Part shown: in pieces, positions 11,301 to 21,947 of the stretch
Layout of the letters: the number at the start of each line of letters is the position of its first letter
Numbering within the stretch: position 1 is the stretch's first letter
Assembly: GCA_022414725.1 (NCBI GenBank)
Contig: CM039462.1
Location: 44,036,993 to 44,100,992 of the forward strand
Length of the DNA: 64,000 bases
Reading direction: 5' to 3'
Origin: Microglena sp. YARC
Lineage: Eukaryota > Chlorophyta > Chlorophyceae > Chlamydomonadales > Chlamydomonadaceae
Position numbers and translations under genes: made by a program
Notes under the pieces: model-generated
Seen by the model: only the letters and a program-made list of their open reading frames with translations
The model's database searches: none
Told to the model about the DNA's origin: nothing

Positions 11301-14300
11301 CTCAGTGGCAGAGCTCCTAGAACGACGTAGGTGCCGGGTTCAAATCCCCACGGGTGCGCTTAACGGTGTTCGCGGTCGCTGTCAACTGCCATGGTAGCTT
11401 TGTCCAGGTAAAGTAGCAGCCCGTTCCCTACCGCCGTAAGACGGGGCTCCCTGAATACCACGCCCCACCAGGCGTTATCATTACTGTCTACAGCTTGTCT
11501 GTTGTGGCGACGAAACGTGTATGTATGCATGTTACAGTCCAGGGGTAGGCCAAATAGGCTTCAGGGGCTTGCCCAACCTTGACAGGAATGGCTAAGAATT
11601 AAAAACATTGACAACCTGAACGCTTCCCACACAGCTCATTTACAATGTTTTTGTTTTCAGCTTTATGTAGGTCTAGTTGTGTAGCCAAATGTGCTACGCA
11701 AGCCTGATCTCAGGATTGTGGCGAAGCACGGTATAGGGCAGAGCACAAAGCGAAGATAGGGTTCGGGGGGCAGTGCGTTGCACTGGGGTTGCACCAAATA
11801 GCTCAATTTGCAAAGCGACCCAGACACACAAAAGCGCTTTTGGACCATATTTTCACCCTCTAAACGAGCTCCACTACAACACCTTCAGGTATGCTGATGC
11901 TGCTCAGTACAGGGACCAGATCAATGCGCTAGAGCAACGTTCCAAGACAGCAGCTGCCCTCGCTGCTGAGTTTACATCAAGTGAAGAGCCAAAACTTCGC
12001 CTGGGGCACAGAGTGACTCATGCCAAGGATGGCTACAGGTACTGGCTGGCTGATTTTCTTTGTTTTTGGCAGAGCCCCCCCCTTCTGGGGGGCGGGAGAC
12101 CCCAGAGTCACACTGTTGTCTGTTTGCCGTGTTGTCTTCGCCTGGGGCACAGAGTCACTCATGTCATGGATGGCTACAGGTACTGGCTGGCTGATTTTCT
12201 TTGTTTTTGGCGGACCCCCCCCCCTTCTGGGGGGCGGGAGCCCCCAGAGTCACCCTGTTGTCTGTTTGTCGTGTTGTCAGCACATAACCCTGGCACAAAC
12301 TATGCCCTAAACCCTGGCTTCGGTCCACTGCACTCGATTTTAGTGCCACTCTCGCATTACGCGGCGCCAATTTCACGCGTCGCTTGTGATGTGCCCTTGG
12401 ACTTGTAGCCCAACATAGTGTGCCTGTAGCGTGCATCCTGGTGAAGGAACTGAACATTTAGACTCTGATCTGTGAGCTGCTGGTCTGTTGCTGCAAGTCG
12501 CTTGCGAGAATCATCTGAAGAACTCATATACGTTTTGGGCTGTCTTGGCCACATCTGATGATCAGTTTGAATTTTAAAAACAAATGCAGACCGCTACTTG
12601 TTTCTTATGATTCGTCATAGATTTCAACTGACATTCACATTAACCAAATATTTGCTGCTATTCAGGGGTGTTGTGATTGGTTGGGACTCATGCTGTTGTG
12701 AGGTAGAAGAGTGGATGACAAATAATGAAGTGGAGAAACTATCCTCGGGGAAGGATCAGTACTTCTACCATGTAAGTTTATATACTTCTAGTATGTACTT
12801 CTACCATGTAAGTATATGTACGTAAAGTATGTACTTCTGGAGGTACTTCTACCATGTTAGTTTATGTACTTCTAGTATGGACTTCTACCATGTAGGTGTA
12901 ATCGTTTCATTTGGTGGTTGGCCCCAGTGAAAGCAAACAGGCTGCCCCCCTCAACCTCGCGCCTCGTAATAAGGCGTACTATTCATTTATGTATTCCTCG
13001 TATACCCTTTGAAGCCTGTACCAACATATCCATGCATGTCTGTGGGCGCCCAACCCAACCCCAACCCAACCCAATCCCAACCCCAACATGGGTGCAGCCG
13101 CTTGTATCAACGTATCTATACATGCGCACGCTCTGTTCAGGCTTCCCGATCACGCAAGCCAGCCCCTAGATCTTGGTTGGTTGGTTGGGTTCATTTGGTA
13201 ATAGAGGGGCTCTTCACCGTTATTACTACACCAGATGTCTCTTTTTTTTCTAGGTGCTTGTTGCATGCTCTCCTTGGTGTACTGCTGGGCCTGTCTAAAA
13301 TAGATTTGTGGTATGTGACTGCATGAGTCAGCATACGACTAACAGTCTTTTTCATTGTCAGATTTATGTGGGCCAGGTTGAGTAGCTACTTGAGCTACTT
13401 GACCTGCTTGAGCTACTTGAGCTACTCAAGCCTGATTTCAGGATTGCTGCGTAGCCATCGCATGGCGGAGCAAGAAGCGCCGAGCCCGAGGGGGTTGGGG
13501 GCTTCATGACGGAATGGTGTAAAAAACTGATGCCTAAGTGAGCCCCAGATACTGAGTTCTGGTGTCATTTTCATTGCATGGCGGAGCGCGAAGGAGTCGA
13601 GGGGTTCATGCTTCGCCATGCAACAACGGAATGGCGACGCAGTGGCGACAGTTGAGGACTAAGTGATCTGCAGATTCTGAGTTCTGCATTATCATTTCCA
13701 CAGGTGCTGGTGGACAAACGCGACTGGCAGTTGGATCTGGATCAGCCCCCTGTAGCATATGTGGCCCAGGAAATGCTAACAGCTCCTGATCTGGTGGACG
13801 AGTCCAAGTGCTGGAAGTTGGTCAGTATGTCTTTGGCATAGTGTGTATGTGTTAGCGGTCAGTATGTCTTTGGCATAGTGTGTATGTGTTAGCGGTCAGT
13901 ATGTCTTTGGCATAGTGTGTATGTGTTAGTGGTCAGTATGTCTTTGGCATAGTGTGTATGTGGCAGCGGTCAGTATGTCTTTGGCATAGTGTGTATGTGG
14001 CAGCAGTCAGTGCACATCAGGTTTCTTGAGACGGGCTGGAGTTTTTTTTTTTTTGTAATGCTGGCCAGGTCTGCATGTTGGATGTTTTGAAATGAAAATG
14101 TTTTTTTGATGTATAATTGATTGTCTATCCTTCCCTTGCGCCGAATGAGTCAATGCGGGACATCTATCTTTGACTATATATACATTTAGGCATTTGCCTG
14201 GATAAGAAAAAAAGTACACCTTATTACGACGCGTGAGGTTGAGGGGACCAGCTTGTTTACTTGCACTGGGGCCAACCACCAAATTTGCCTGAATAACTCT

Positions 14301-16046
14301 TGCGCTAACAGCTCGTATGAAGTTCAAAATATTGTTCATGTTGTCTTGCATTAACTTTTCTTCATTTCTCCCAAATTCGGATTTGGTTATGCAAGCGTGT
14401 TTGCTGTGCTTGATGGAAGACACGCTGTGTGGTTGTATGGGAGGGATTTTTATTTCCTCTATATATAGCGATCGCTAGTTTTGGCCCAGTTATGGCAAAA
14501 TTTTCGCTCTAAAAAAAGTAAAAAAGAAATTGCCCAAAATAGCTACAAAAAGCCTCGCAAAAAGCTATAAAAAGCTATAGAAAGCACTAAAACGCCGTCC
14601 CTGGCGGAGGCCTAGAAATATAAAGCTATGAGAAACCCACTTCCAGATTTGAAAAAAAATCACCGTTGCATAGTATTCTGTAAGGAATCCTTTTGTCTTT
14701 GGGGCATTTCAGACACATTGAAGTTTTTCCTCCAATTGTACAGAAATATGGTGACGAACCTTTGGAACATCCATACCTCTACATGCTGTTCCAACATGCT
14801 GCTTCTTCATGCTTTTTTCTCCATTTGTACAGAAATATGGTAACAACCTTTGGAACATCCATACTCCTACATGCTGTTCATACATGCTGCTTCTTCATGC
14901 TATTTCTCCAATTGTACAGAAATATGGTGGCGAACCTCTGGAACATCCATACTCCTACATGCTGCTTCTTCATGCTTTTTTCTCCAATTGTACAGAAATA
15001 TGGTGACGAACCTCTGGAACATCCATACTCCTACATGCTGCTTCTTCATGCTTTTTTCTCCAATTGTACAGGAATATGGTGGCGAACCTTTGGAACATCC
15101 ATACTCCTACATGCTGTTCCTACATGCTGCTTCTTCATGCTTTTTTCTCCAATTGTACAGGAATATGGTGACGAAGCTCTGGAACATCCATACTCCTACT
15201 TGCTGCTTCTCATGCTTTTTTCTCCAATTGTACAGGAATATGGTGACAAACCTCTGGAACATCCATACTCCTACATGCTGTTCTTGGGACAGGATGCAAA
15301 GGGCGACTACTTGCCATGCAGGTGCGTACTAGAGGGTGGGGTTGGTTATGGTGTGGGCTAGCATGCAAAAATGTGTGTGGTGTTGGTGTCGGTGTGGGCT
15401 AGCATGCAGAAAAGTGTGTGGTGTTGGTGTTGGTGTGGGCTAGCAGGTACGTACTATTCAGATGCCTGCTAAGTAGCAAGGGATCAAGAAAATGTTTTTC
15501 ATCCCTTTCGTAGCAGCTTCTTGGCAGCTCCCTGTGCTCTATCTTCATCCAAACCTTAAGCAACCTAGGCTCCTGGAAGCTGATATCGTCAGCTTTCCAG
15601 TTCTACTGGAATCTTTGGGTTTGGCCCAGTGGCAGTCTCAGGGAGCTGCATAGAAGCTGGTGCTAGTAGCCAAAAAGAAAAATGGTGGGATGTCGATGAC
15701 TTGAGGTATGGGTGTTGCATGTCATTATGCAATGTACGTCCTGCACATGAGTAGGGAACGGCCGTATGATATCATATGATGCCGGCAAACTGAATAGGCT
15801 AAAGTTACCATTTATATACAATATAATATGATGCAAGTGGGTGCTAACGGCAGGATGATAACAAGGAGTGACGGTGTGAGTCAGGAAGGTCGCTGGGAAT
15901 CTCAAGCTGATGTTAAGCATGAACATGGTAAAAATCCCTCACTTCTCTGCTACAGGCAATTAAGAAACAAGTACAGTGTGCAGCGACGAGATGTGCATCC
16001 TCCGTCTAAGGATGGTGAGGATGGAGCCGATGAAGAAGAGTCCTAA
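8337..16046 (+). CDS. CLPF: ClpF-like chloroplast protein with UVR and YccV-like domains
   Basis: Family role: ClpF is an adaptor working with ClpS1 in substrate delivery to the chloroplast Clp protease. Seven exons join in phase: 8337-8714, 10418-10563, 11889-12038, 12666-12771, 13704-13820, 15236-15321 and 15956-16046, giving 357 residues. Residues 1-95 are rich in S, R and A, as in a transit peptide. A helical part follows (LDSQLQQYLNKEAYDMAQEV) and a UVR motif at about 173-190 (RYADAAQYRDQINALE). A hemimethylated-DNA-binding (YccV-like) fold runs about 213-330 (HRVTHAKDGYRGVVIGWD, YHVLVDKRDW, PPVAYVAQEM, HPYSYMLFLGQDAKGDYLPC, RQLRNKY). The tail is acidic (DGADEEES). Exon 6 has seven upstream decoy acceptors; only the last copy runs into the full exon. 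EXECUTER-type UVR proteins are a less likely match. Confidence 0.88.
9906..10092. mobile_element. F2 foldback MITE
   Basis: Ends CAGCTTCTAGGTGGCTCCC and TAGCTACCTAGAAGCTGGTG. In ClpF-like intron 1, followed by a partial F6 repeat. Confidence 0.8.
10184..10402 (-). mobile_element. tRNA-derived SINE, head type A
   Basis: On the minus strand it begins with a tRNA-like head: A box TGGTCTAGTGGTACACC and B box GGGGGTTCTATTC. The ~110-bp body ends ACCAGACGTTATCATTA. Imperfect copies of TACCATGAAATG flank it (about 10173 and 10403), as expected for a target duplication. It ends about 15 bp before exon 2 of the ClpF-like gene. Confidence 0.85.
11293..11487 (+). mobile_element. tRNA-derived SINE, head type B
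   Basis: The head differs from type A: A box ATGGCTCAGTGGCAGAG, B box CGGGTTCAAATCC. The 3' body (CCACGCCCCACCAGGCGTTA) is shared with type A. Flanks CTGTCTATAGCTT and CTGTCTACAGCTT look like a 13-bp target duplication. Confidence 0.85.
11523..11640 (+). repeat. F5 repeat (ACAGTCCAGGGGTAGGCC)
   Basis: F5 copies open ATGTTACAGTCCAGGGGTAG, then GACTTGCCCAACCGTGA and AACAATCGTTTTACTGA in the longer copies. Others are at 35492, 36996, 40931 and 44294, plus a fragment at 45229. Confidence 0.75.
11665..11800 (+). repeat. F7 repeat, diverged
   Basis: Shares TTATGTAGG, AAGCCTGATCTCAGGATTG and a GGGTTCGGGGGGCAGTGCG segment with the better copies at 13360 and 42944. Confidence 0.55.
11995..12276 (+). 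repeat. 141-bp tandem duplication spanning the exon 3 donor
   Basis: Copy 1 (11995-12135) and copy 2 (12136-12276) each hold the last ~44 bases of ClpF-like exon 3, the donor GGCTACAG/GTACTGG and the GC-rich head of an F3 element. The unit is 47 codons long with no stop, so using the second donor (12180) would add 47 residues in frame. Confidence 0.85.
12066..12407 (+). mobile_element. F3 element, head duplicated
   Basis: Two F3 heads (near 12066 and 12207) are followed by one F3 tail (ACGCGTCGCTTGTGATG, then GGACTTG near 12400). Confidence 0.7.
12761..12898 (+). repeat. Tandem array of the exon 4 donor, ~4 copies
   Basis: The last bases of exon 4 plus its donor (ACTTCTACCATGTAAGT) recur downstream at about 40-bp spacing: near 12800, 12847 and 12882. 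The GT is kept in each (GTAAGT, GTTAGT, GTAGGT). Confidence 0.85.
12912..12980 (-). repeat. F6 repeat
   Basis: Reverse copy: TTGGCCCCAGTGAAAGC at the left, CTCGTAATAAGGCGTAC at the right. Confidence 0.75.
13360..13640 (+). repeat. F7 repeat (CGCATGGCGGAGC), partly doubled
   Basis: Runs TTATGTGGGCCAGGTTGAG, AGCTACTTGAGC repeats, CCTGATTTCAGGATTG, then TCGCATGGCGGAGC. A second partial copy (TTGCATGGCGGAGCGCGAA) lies at about 13575. Confidence 0.65.
13818..14010 (+). repeat. 38-bp tandem array beginning at the exon 5 donor, 5 copies
   Basis: The donor of ClpF-like exon 5 is GTCAGTATGT at 13821. The 38-bp unit GTCAGTATGTCTTTGGCATA... repeats five times from that base, so each copy carries an identical candidate donor. 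Confidence 0.9.
14212..14284 (+). repeat. F6 repeat
   Basis: Reads CACCTTATTACGACGCGTG..CACTGGGGCCAACCACC. ClpF-like intron 5. Confidence 0.75.
14446..14662 (+). mobile_element. F4 element
   Basis: Opens CTATATATAGCGATCGCTAG and closes CAGATTTGAAAAAAAATCAC. Confidence 0.8.
14730..15290 (+). repeat. Tandem array of the exon 6 acceptor, ~7 copies
   Basis: A ~75-90-bp unit holds a pyrimidine-rich tract, the acceptor CCAATTGTACAG, and the first ~45 bases of ClpF-like exon 6 (GAATATGGTGACGAACC...). Acceptors lie near 14743, 14832, 14920, 14990, 15072, 15160 and 15235. Only the last leads into an exon that continues to a donor (15321) and fits the protein family. Confidence 0.9.
15335..15447 (+). 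repeat. Three-copy repeat just after the exon 6 donor
   Basis: A ~45-50-bp unit (GGTGTGGGCTAGCATGCA, GTGTGTGGTGTTGG) starts about 14 bp after the donor at 15322. It does not include the donor. Confidence 0.7.
15495..15682. mobile_element. F2 foldback MITE
   Basis: Ends GTAGCAGCTTCTTGGCAGCT and CTGCATAGAAGCTGGTGCTA. Adjoins a truncated F1 copy at 15754. Confidence 0.75.
15754..15836. mobile_element. F1 MITE, truncated, reverse
   Basis: Begins at the F1 right end (GGGAACGGCCGTATGATATC) and stops after CAATATAATATGATGCAAG; the other half is missing. Confidence 0.7.
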
Positions 16047-16620
16047 GTTAGCACCCTTTGATCTTGATTCCGTTTATTGGGCTTTGGTCTTTAAAGCTAT
16101 GAATGGAAGGCCTTGGACACTGCAGCTGTGGCTTAAGCCCTCGCAACAAAAGTAGTGGAATTGATGTAGACTAGTTATGGTTGATCTATATTGAAGTTGG
16201 GACAAGTAGACTTCATTATCATCAACTTATCTGGAGCGACTGCGTTCAATTATTACGCTATATTGAGTTATGTGGGCTGCTGCCTTAAGCTTTTTGCTAC
16301 CACAGAATCCTGACAGGACGGTGGAAAAGCACCACGTTCACGAAATATCTAAGCATCTTCGGTAGCACCGGACTATTGTTGAATAGGTGAAAAATCTTAG
16401 AACATGTTTGTTTGATTTGTGATTCAAGCATAATGTCCACTGCAGCCCCACAGGGGCCCAATGTCGAGCATGCGTCCAGGATGTGGGACGCGGACAGTTC
16501 GAACAGCTAGTTTAGGTCCAGGGGTTTAGCCTGAATACATGGAACAGTTCTACCTTGTGTCAGCCTTCAGAAACATGGTTAGTGTTAACACTCCTAGCTA
16601 GAGCACATTATTCCTCGTTA
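16047..16620. other. 3' flank of the ClpF-like gene, no gene seen
   Basis: Unique-looking sequence after the stop at 16044-16046. It should include the 3' UTR. No repeat family or plausible coding exon was recognised. Confidence 0.5.
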
Positions 16621-16623
16621 CAT

Positions 16624-16828
16624 GTTTTTTGGCGGAGCCCCCTCTTCAGGGGGGCGGGATCCCCCAGGGCTACCTCGTTGTCCGTTTGTCAGACCGCCCC
16701 CCAAGACGAAGCCTGACACGACAGCCAACTGTCTCGCAACTAACTCGCTTCCGTTGCCACCTGTTGCTCCGTTGTGAACACTCTCCTCCAATTGTTAGCA
16801 TCGCTTGCGTCGCTGCATAGAACTTGTA
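16624..16828 (+). mobile_element. F3 element
   Basis: Well preserved, from TTTTTTGGCGGAGCCCCCTC to TCGCTGCATAGAACTTG. Confidence 0.8.
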
Positions 16829-16984
16829 ACATTGGTGTAGTGACTGCTAGACGAGTTTTAAACAACCACTGCCAACTTCCATTCCACCCATCACATGCCA
16901 CCAATTACAAGGCAGTGTCGTGGTAGCAACTGTACTGACCGTAGCCCCTTGAATTTGAGCTTCAACTTGGTTACATGGCTCTTT

Positions 16985-17062
16985 CAGGAACTACTAGGCT
17001 ACGGGAGTTCTGAGGACATCTGATCAGATGTCCTCAGAACTTCTGTAGCCTAGTAGTTCCTG
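16985..17062. repeat. 78-bp near-perfect palindrome
   Basis: Two 39-bp arms meet at TGATCA with no spacer and differ at only two positions (CTACGGGAGTTC against CTACAGAAGTTC). Each outer end reads CAGGAACTACTAGGCTAC. Confidence 0.85.
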
Positions 17063-18100
17063 ACAATAATGCATGGTTTCAACCAGTAATTTGGCTGCTC
17101 GTCGTCATTGGCAGTTACATAATCAATATCAATTAAAATCAATGCAACTTATCTCTGTATTGCACATCAAGAACCTGAAATTGATCTTGGTTACCGGTAC
17201 ATGGGTCCAGCCTTTAAGGATGCTCGCAGTCTTCGGCAGTGACATAATCAATTCACCCCCGTAGGGAGCGTTTCGGTTCTCACGATGGCCGTCAACCGTA
17301 TGAAACGTGACTGGTTCTAGCCTCGTTGCCAACTCGAGCAAGGTGAGCTTACGAACCGGTGTCGATAACACCACGTCCTTGGTAGGGTCAACTGTCCCCG
17401 GCAGTGTGACTTACTTGGATGTTCGAATTTTCGATTTTCAATTTTAATCAATTCAAATCAGTTGCATACCGTATCAAGCAATGTAGAGGTTCTCAGTCTG
17501 GGAAATCAGATTCTGACCTTTTCGCATTCCAAACTTGAGCTCGAAGTAGGCCACCGTACATAAAAATATCCGCATTCAAAAGGACTTCATATCGACCGGT
17601 ACACTAAAAAATAATATAATTTTAATCTTGACCTAGATCGCGCAAGTCACGGACATAGTCTTTGGGCTGGACAAATCAGACAAACAGTTGATTTCATATG
17701 TAGAGAACGCCCGTGTTTGTCAATATAAAGAACTCGTTCAATTGCAGATATTTCATCACTGAACACTCTGGCTTTCCACCTAAAAACGACCCTGGACACT
17801 ACTAGCGTTCTCAGCACATGGACCCATTTCCCATCAGGTACTCAGGTGTAAGTACTGTCTGGACGTGTAAGTCTTCGGGCAGCAGGGCATGTCGCTGCTT
17901 GAATTTTTCAAGGAGTTGTAAGACTTCCTCTCCACCTTTGCATACGATTTCTGGCTCTTTACTCCATCCTGCCTCAACTCAGTGATTAATTTATGGGCAG
18001 GGAATCCAGGTATCGGACAAAGAGAAATTACTTCACAGCCAATCGTTACTGACATGCTAGGCAAACAGTTGATTGCGCGCCCCTGATGGGTCCAATTATT
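17063..18100. other. Non-coding stretch before the satellite
   Basis: No recognisable domain in any frame and no known repeat. Part of GTACATGGGTCCAGCC (about 17199) is echoed in reverse at 17818. It may be the decayed edge of the satellite. Confidence 0.4.
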
Positions 18101-21100
18101 ACCGCCCTCAATGTAGGAGAGACTCAAGAGTTACACCGAGTCACTCAAACTCAAAAATTGTTAAAAGGGGGCCGACCATAGCGTCACGTGAGTGTAACAA
18201 AAACGAGTAACCGGGTGAAGAGCCATGGGGAACCTAAAGGGTTCGCGTAGAAAGAACCGTCCTTCACAAGCCAACTGTCCATGCAACATGCAACATTCGC
18301 GTTTCCGTCCGACCCTGAGCCATCGCCTGCAAACTCCCATCGCGGCTGGACCTGCTACTTGCGCGCAACGTGCAAATTGCGCAAATGCTAACTTCGAACT
18401 ACGCAATTGAATTGAACTGGTGCTCTTCCGACCTCTGAATCTGCCAATCTTGCTATTAATAGCATGCCTCAGTACTGATCATTCATTCTGCAGACCTGCG
18501 AAGCTTCAAAATTAATAATATCAGCCCAAGTGGGTAACACCACCCTGCGAACCTGTGGAGTTTGGACCAGCGCAGCTTTGAGCTACGTGCTCTGACCTAG
18601 GGGCCCATCGCCTGCAACCTGCCGGAGGTGGTACTTGCGGACGTGTAAATTGAGCATATGCTGACCTTCGAACTGCGGAATTGATAACTGGTGCACTTCC
18701 GACCCCCGTCTCAGCCAAAGTGACTTGCTATTTATAGCTGCCTAAGTACCAATCGTTCCTTCTGCGGAGCTGCGAAGCTACACAAGTAAGAACTAACTCG
18801 CTATCCAAGAAGGTGACACTACCCTGAGAAGCTGCAGAGCTTCGACCAACGCAGCTTTCAGATTCGTGCTTCGACCTAGGGGGCAGCGGCGTTGCACAAT
18901 GGTGGCCACTTATCTCCATTCTTCATGGCCAGGCGCAACTCTAGGCCCAGCCATTCCAAATCATGGGCAGAGCGGCTATTGAGACCCTATGCTCACCCAC
19001 GGTATTCTCCCAAAGCACATGCCACATGCGCTCCCAAACTGCGCTACTTTCGTGTCATACCCACACAACGCTTAACCACCCGGCCAGCCCGATGCATGCC
19101 GACCCACGCTACAGGCATCCACCCCGACACACCCGACCACCCCCTCGCGTCGGGTCAGGCCCAGACCGGAACGGCTCATACTGCGCAGCACACACATGCA
19201 ACACCTTCTCAAAATCCCCTAAAATTAACCCGACCTCCGATTGGTCTCATTTTTTCTGCATCAAATTATTACAACTAAAGCCAACCTTCATGTATGCTCT
19301 GCATGACAGTAGAGGCACGTTCTATACTGCTTTAAACAGCAACACTGCAAAATGTCCCTTATTTGTTTGTTTGTTACTTACTTGTTACTTTGAAAGCAAC
19401 AAGGCTACAACATAAGTACATAACTGACCGCCCGTACATAAGCTTATAATTCCAAAAACCAACAGCACAGGGGGCGGTCAATATAGTTACCGCCCTCAAT
19501 GTAGGAGAGACTCAAGAGTTACACCGAGTCACACAAGTCAAAAACTAGCGTCACGTGAGTGTAACAAAACCGAGTAACCGGGTGAAGAGCCATTTAGCCC
19601 TGAAGGGTTCGCGTGAAAGAAGCATCCGCCGCAAGCCAACTGTCCATGCAACATGCAACTTTCGCGTTTCCGTCCGACCCTGAGCCATTGCCTGCAAACT
19701 CCCACCGCGGCTGGACCTGCTACTTGCGCGCAACGTGCAAATTGCGCAAATGCTAACTTCGAACTACGCAATTGAATTGAACTGGTGCTCTTCAAACCTC
19801 TGGATCTGCCAATCTTGCTATTAATAGCATGCCTCAGTACTGATCATTCGTTCTGCAGACCTGCGAAGCTTCAAAATGAATAACTATCAGCCCAAGTGGG
19901 TAACACCACCCTGCGAACCTGTGGAGTTTGGACCAGCGCAGCTTTGAGCTACGTGCTCTGACCTAGGGGCCCATCGCCCGCAACCTGCTGGACGTGCTAC
20001 TTGCGAACGTGTAAATTGAGCATATGCTGACCTTCGAACTGCGGAATTGATAACTGGTGCACTTCCGACCCCCGTCTCAGCCAAAGTGACTTGCTATTTA
20101 TAGCTGCCTAAGTACCAATCGTTCCTTCTGCGGAGCTGCGAAGCTACACAAGTAAGAACTAACTCGCTATCCAAGAAGGTGACACTACCCTGAGAAGCTG
20201 CAGAGCTTCGACCAACGCAGCTTTCAGATTCGTGCTTCGACCTAGGGGGCAGCGGCGTTGCACAATGGTGGCCACTTATCTCCATTCTTCATGGCCAGGC
20301 GCAACTCTAGGCCCAGCCATTCCAAATCATGGGCAGAGCGGCTATTGAGACCCTATGCTCACCCACGGTATTCTCCCAAAGCACATGCCACATGCGCTCC
20401 CAAACTGCGCTACTTTCGTGTCATACCCACACAACGCATAACCACCCGGCCAGCCCGATGCATGCCGACCCACGCTACAGGCATCCACCCCGACACACCC
20501 GACCACCCCTCGCGTCGGGTCAGGCCCAGACCGGAACGGCTCATACTGCGCAGCACACACATGCAACACCTTCTCAAAATCCCCTAAAATTAACCCGACC
20601 TCCGACTGGTCTCATTTTTTCTGCATCAAATTATTACAACTAAAGCCAACCTTCATGTATGCTCTGCATGACAGTAGAGGCACGCTCTATACTGCTTTAA
20701 ACAGCAACACTGCAAAATGTCCCTTATTTGTTTGTTTGTTACTTACTTGTTACTTTGAAAGCAACAAGGCTACAACATAAGTACATAACTGACCGCCCGT
20801 ACATAAGCTTATAATTCCAAAAACCAACAGCACAGGGGGCGGTCAATATAGTTACCGCCCTCAATGTAGGAGAGACTCAAGAGTTACACCGAGTCACACA
20901 AGTCAAAAACTAGCGTCACGTGAGTGTAACAAAAACCGAGTAACCGGGTGAAGAGCCATTTAGCCCTGAAGGGTTCGCGTGAAAGAAGCATCCGCCGCAA
21001 GCCAACTGTCCATGCAACATGCAACTTTCGCGTTTCCGTCCGACCCTGAGCCATTGCCTGCAAACTCCCACCGCGGCTGGACCTGCTACTTGCGCGCAAC

Positions 21101-21947
21101 GTGCAAATTGCGCAAATGCTAACTTCGAACTACGCAATTGAATTGAACTGGTGCTCTTCAAACCTCTGGATCTGCCAATCTTGCTATTAATAGCATGCCT
21201 CAGTACTGATCATTCGTTCTGCAGACCTGCGAAGCTTCAAAATGAATAACTATCAGCCCAAGTGGGTAACACCACCCTGCGAACCTGTGGAGTTTGGACC
21301 AGCGCAGCTTTGAGCTACGTGCTCTGACCTAGGGGCCCATCGCCCGCAACCTGCTGGACGTGCTACTTGCGAACGTGTAAATTGAGCATATGCTGACCTT
21401 CGAACTGCGGAATTGATAACTGGTGCACTTCCGACCCCCGTCTCAGCCAAAGTGACTTGCTATTTATAGCTACCTAAGTACTAATCGTTCCTTCTGCGGA
21501 GCTGCGAAGCTACACAAGTAAGAACTAACTCGCTACCCAAGAAGGTGACTCTACCCTGAGAAGCTGCAGAGCTTCGACCAACGCAGCTTTCAGATTCGTG
21601 CTTCGACCTAGGGGGCAGCGGCGTTGCACAATGGTAGCCACTTATCTCCATTCTCCATGGCCAGGCGCAACTCTAGGCCCAGCCATTCCAAATCATGGGC
21701 AGAGCGGCTATTGAGACCCTATGCTCACCCACGGTATTCTCCCAAAGCACATGCCACATGCGCTCCAAAACTGCGCTACTTTCGTGTCATACCCACACAA
21801 CGCATAACCACCCGGCCAGCCCGGGCCAGCCCAATGCATGCCGACCCACGCTACAGGCATCCACCCCGACACAGCCGACCACCCCCTCGCGTCGGGTCAG
21901 GCCCAGACCGGAACGGCTCATACTGCGTGACAGAGTTCAGGGGACGT

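Noticed and set aside
13818..14010. CRISPR-like direct repeats
   Set aside because: Units are contiguous without unique spacers, in a eukaryotic intron; the same holds for the other tandem arrays.
14693..15361. 222-codon plus-strand frame with repeated motifs
   Set aside because: Read-through of the decoy-acceptor array; only the final copy is a real exon.
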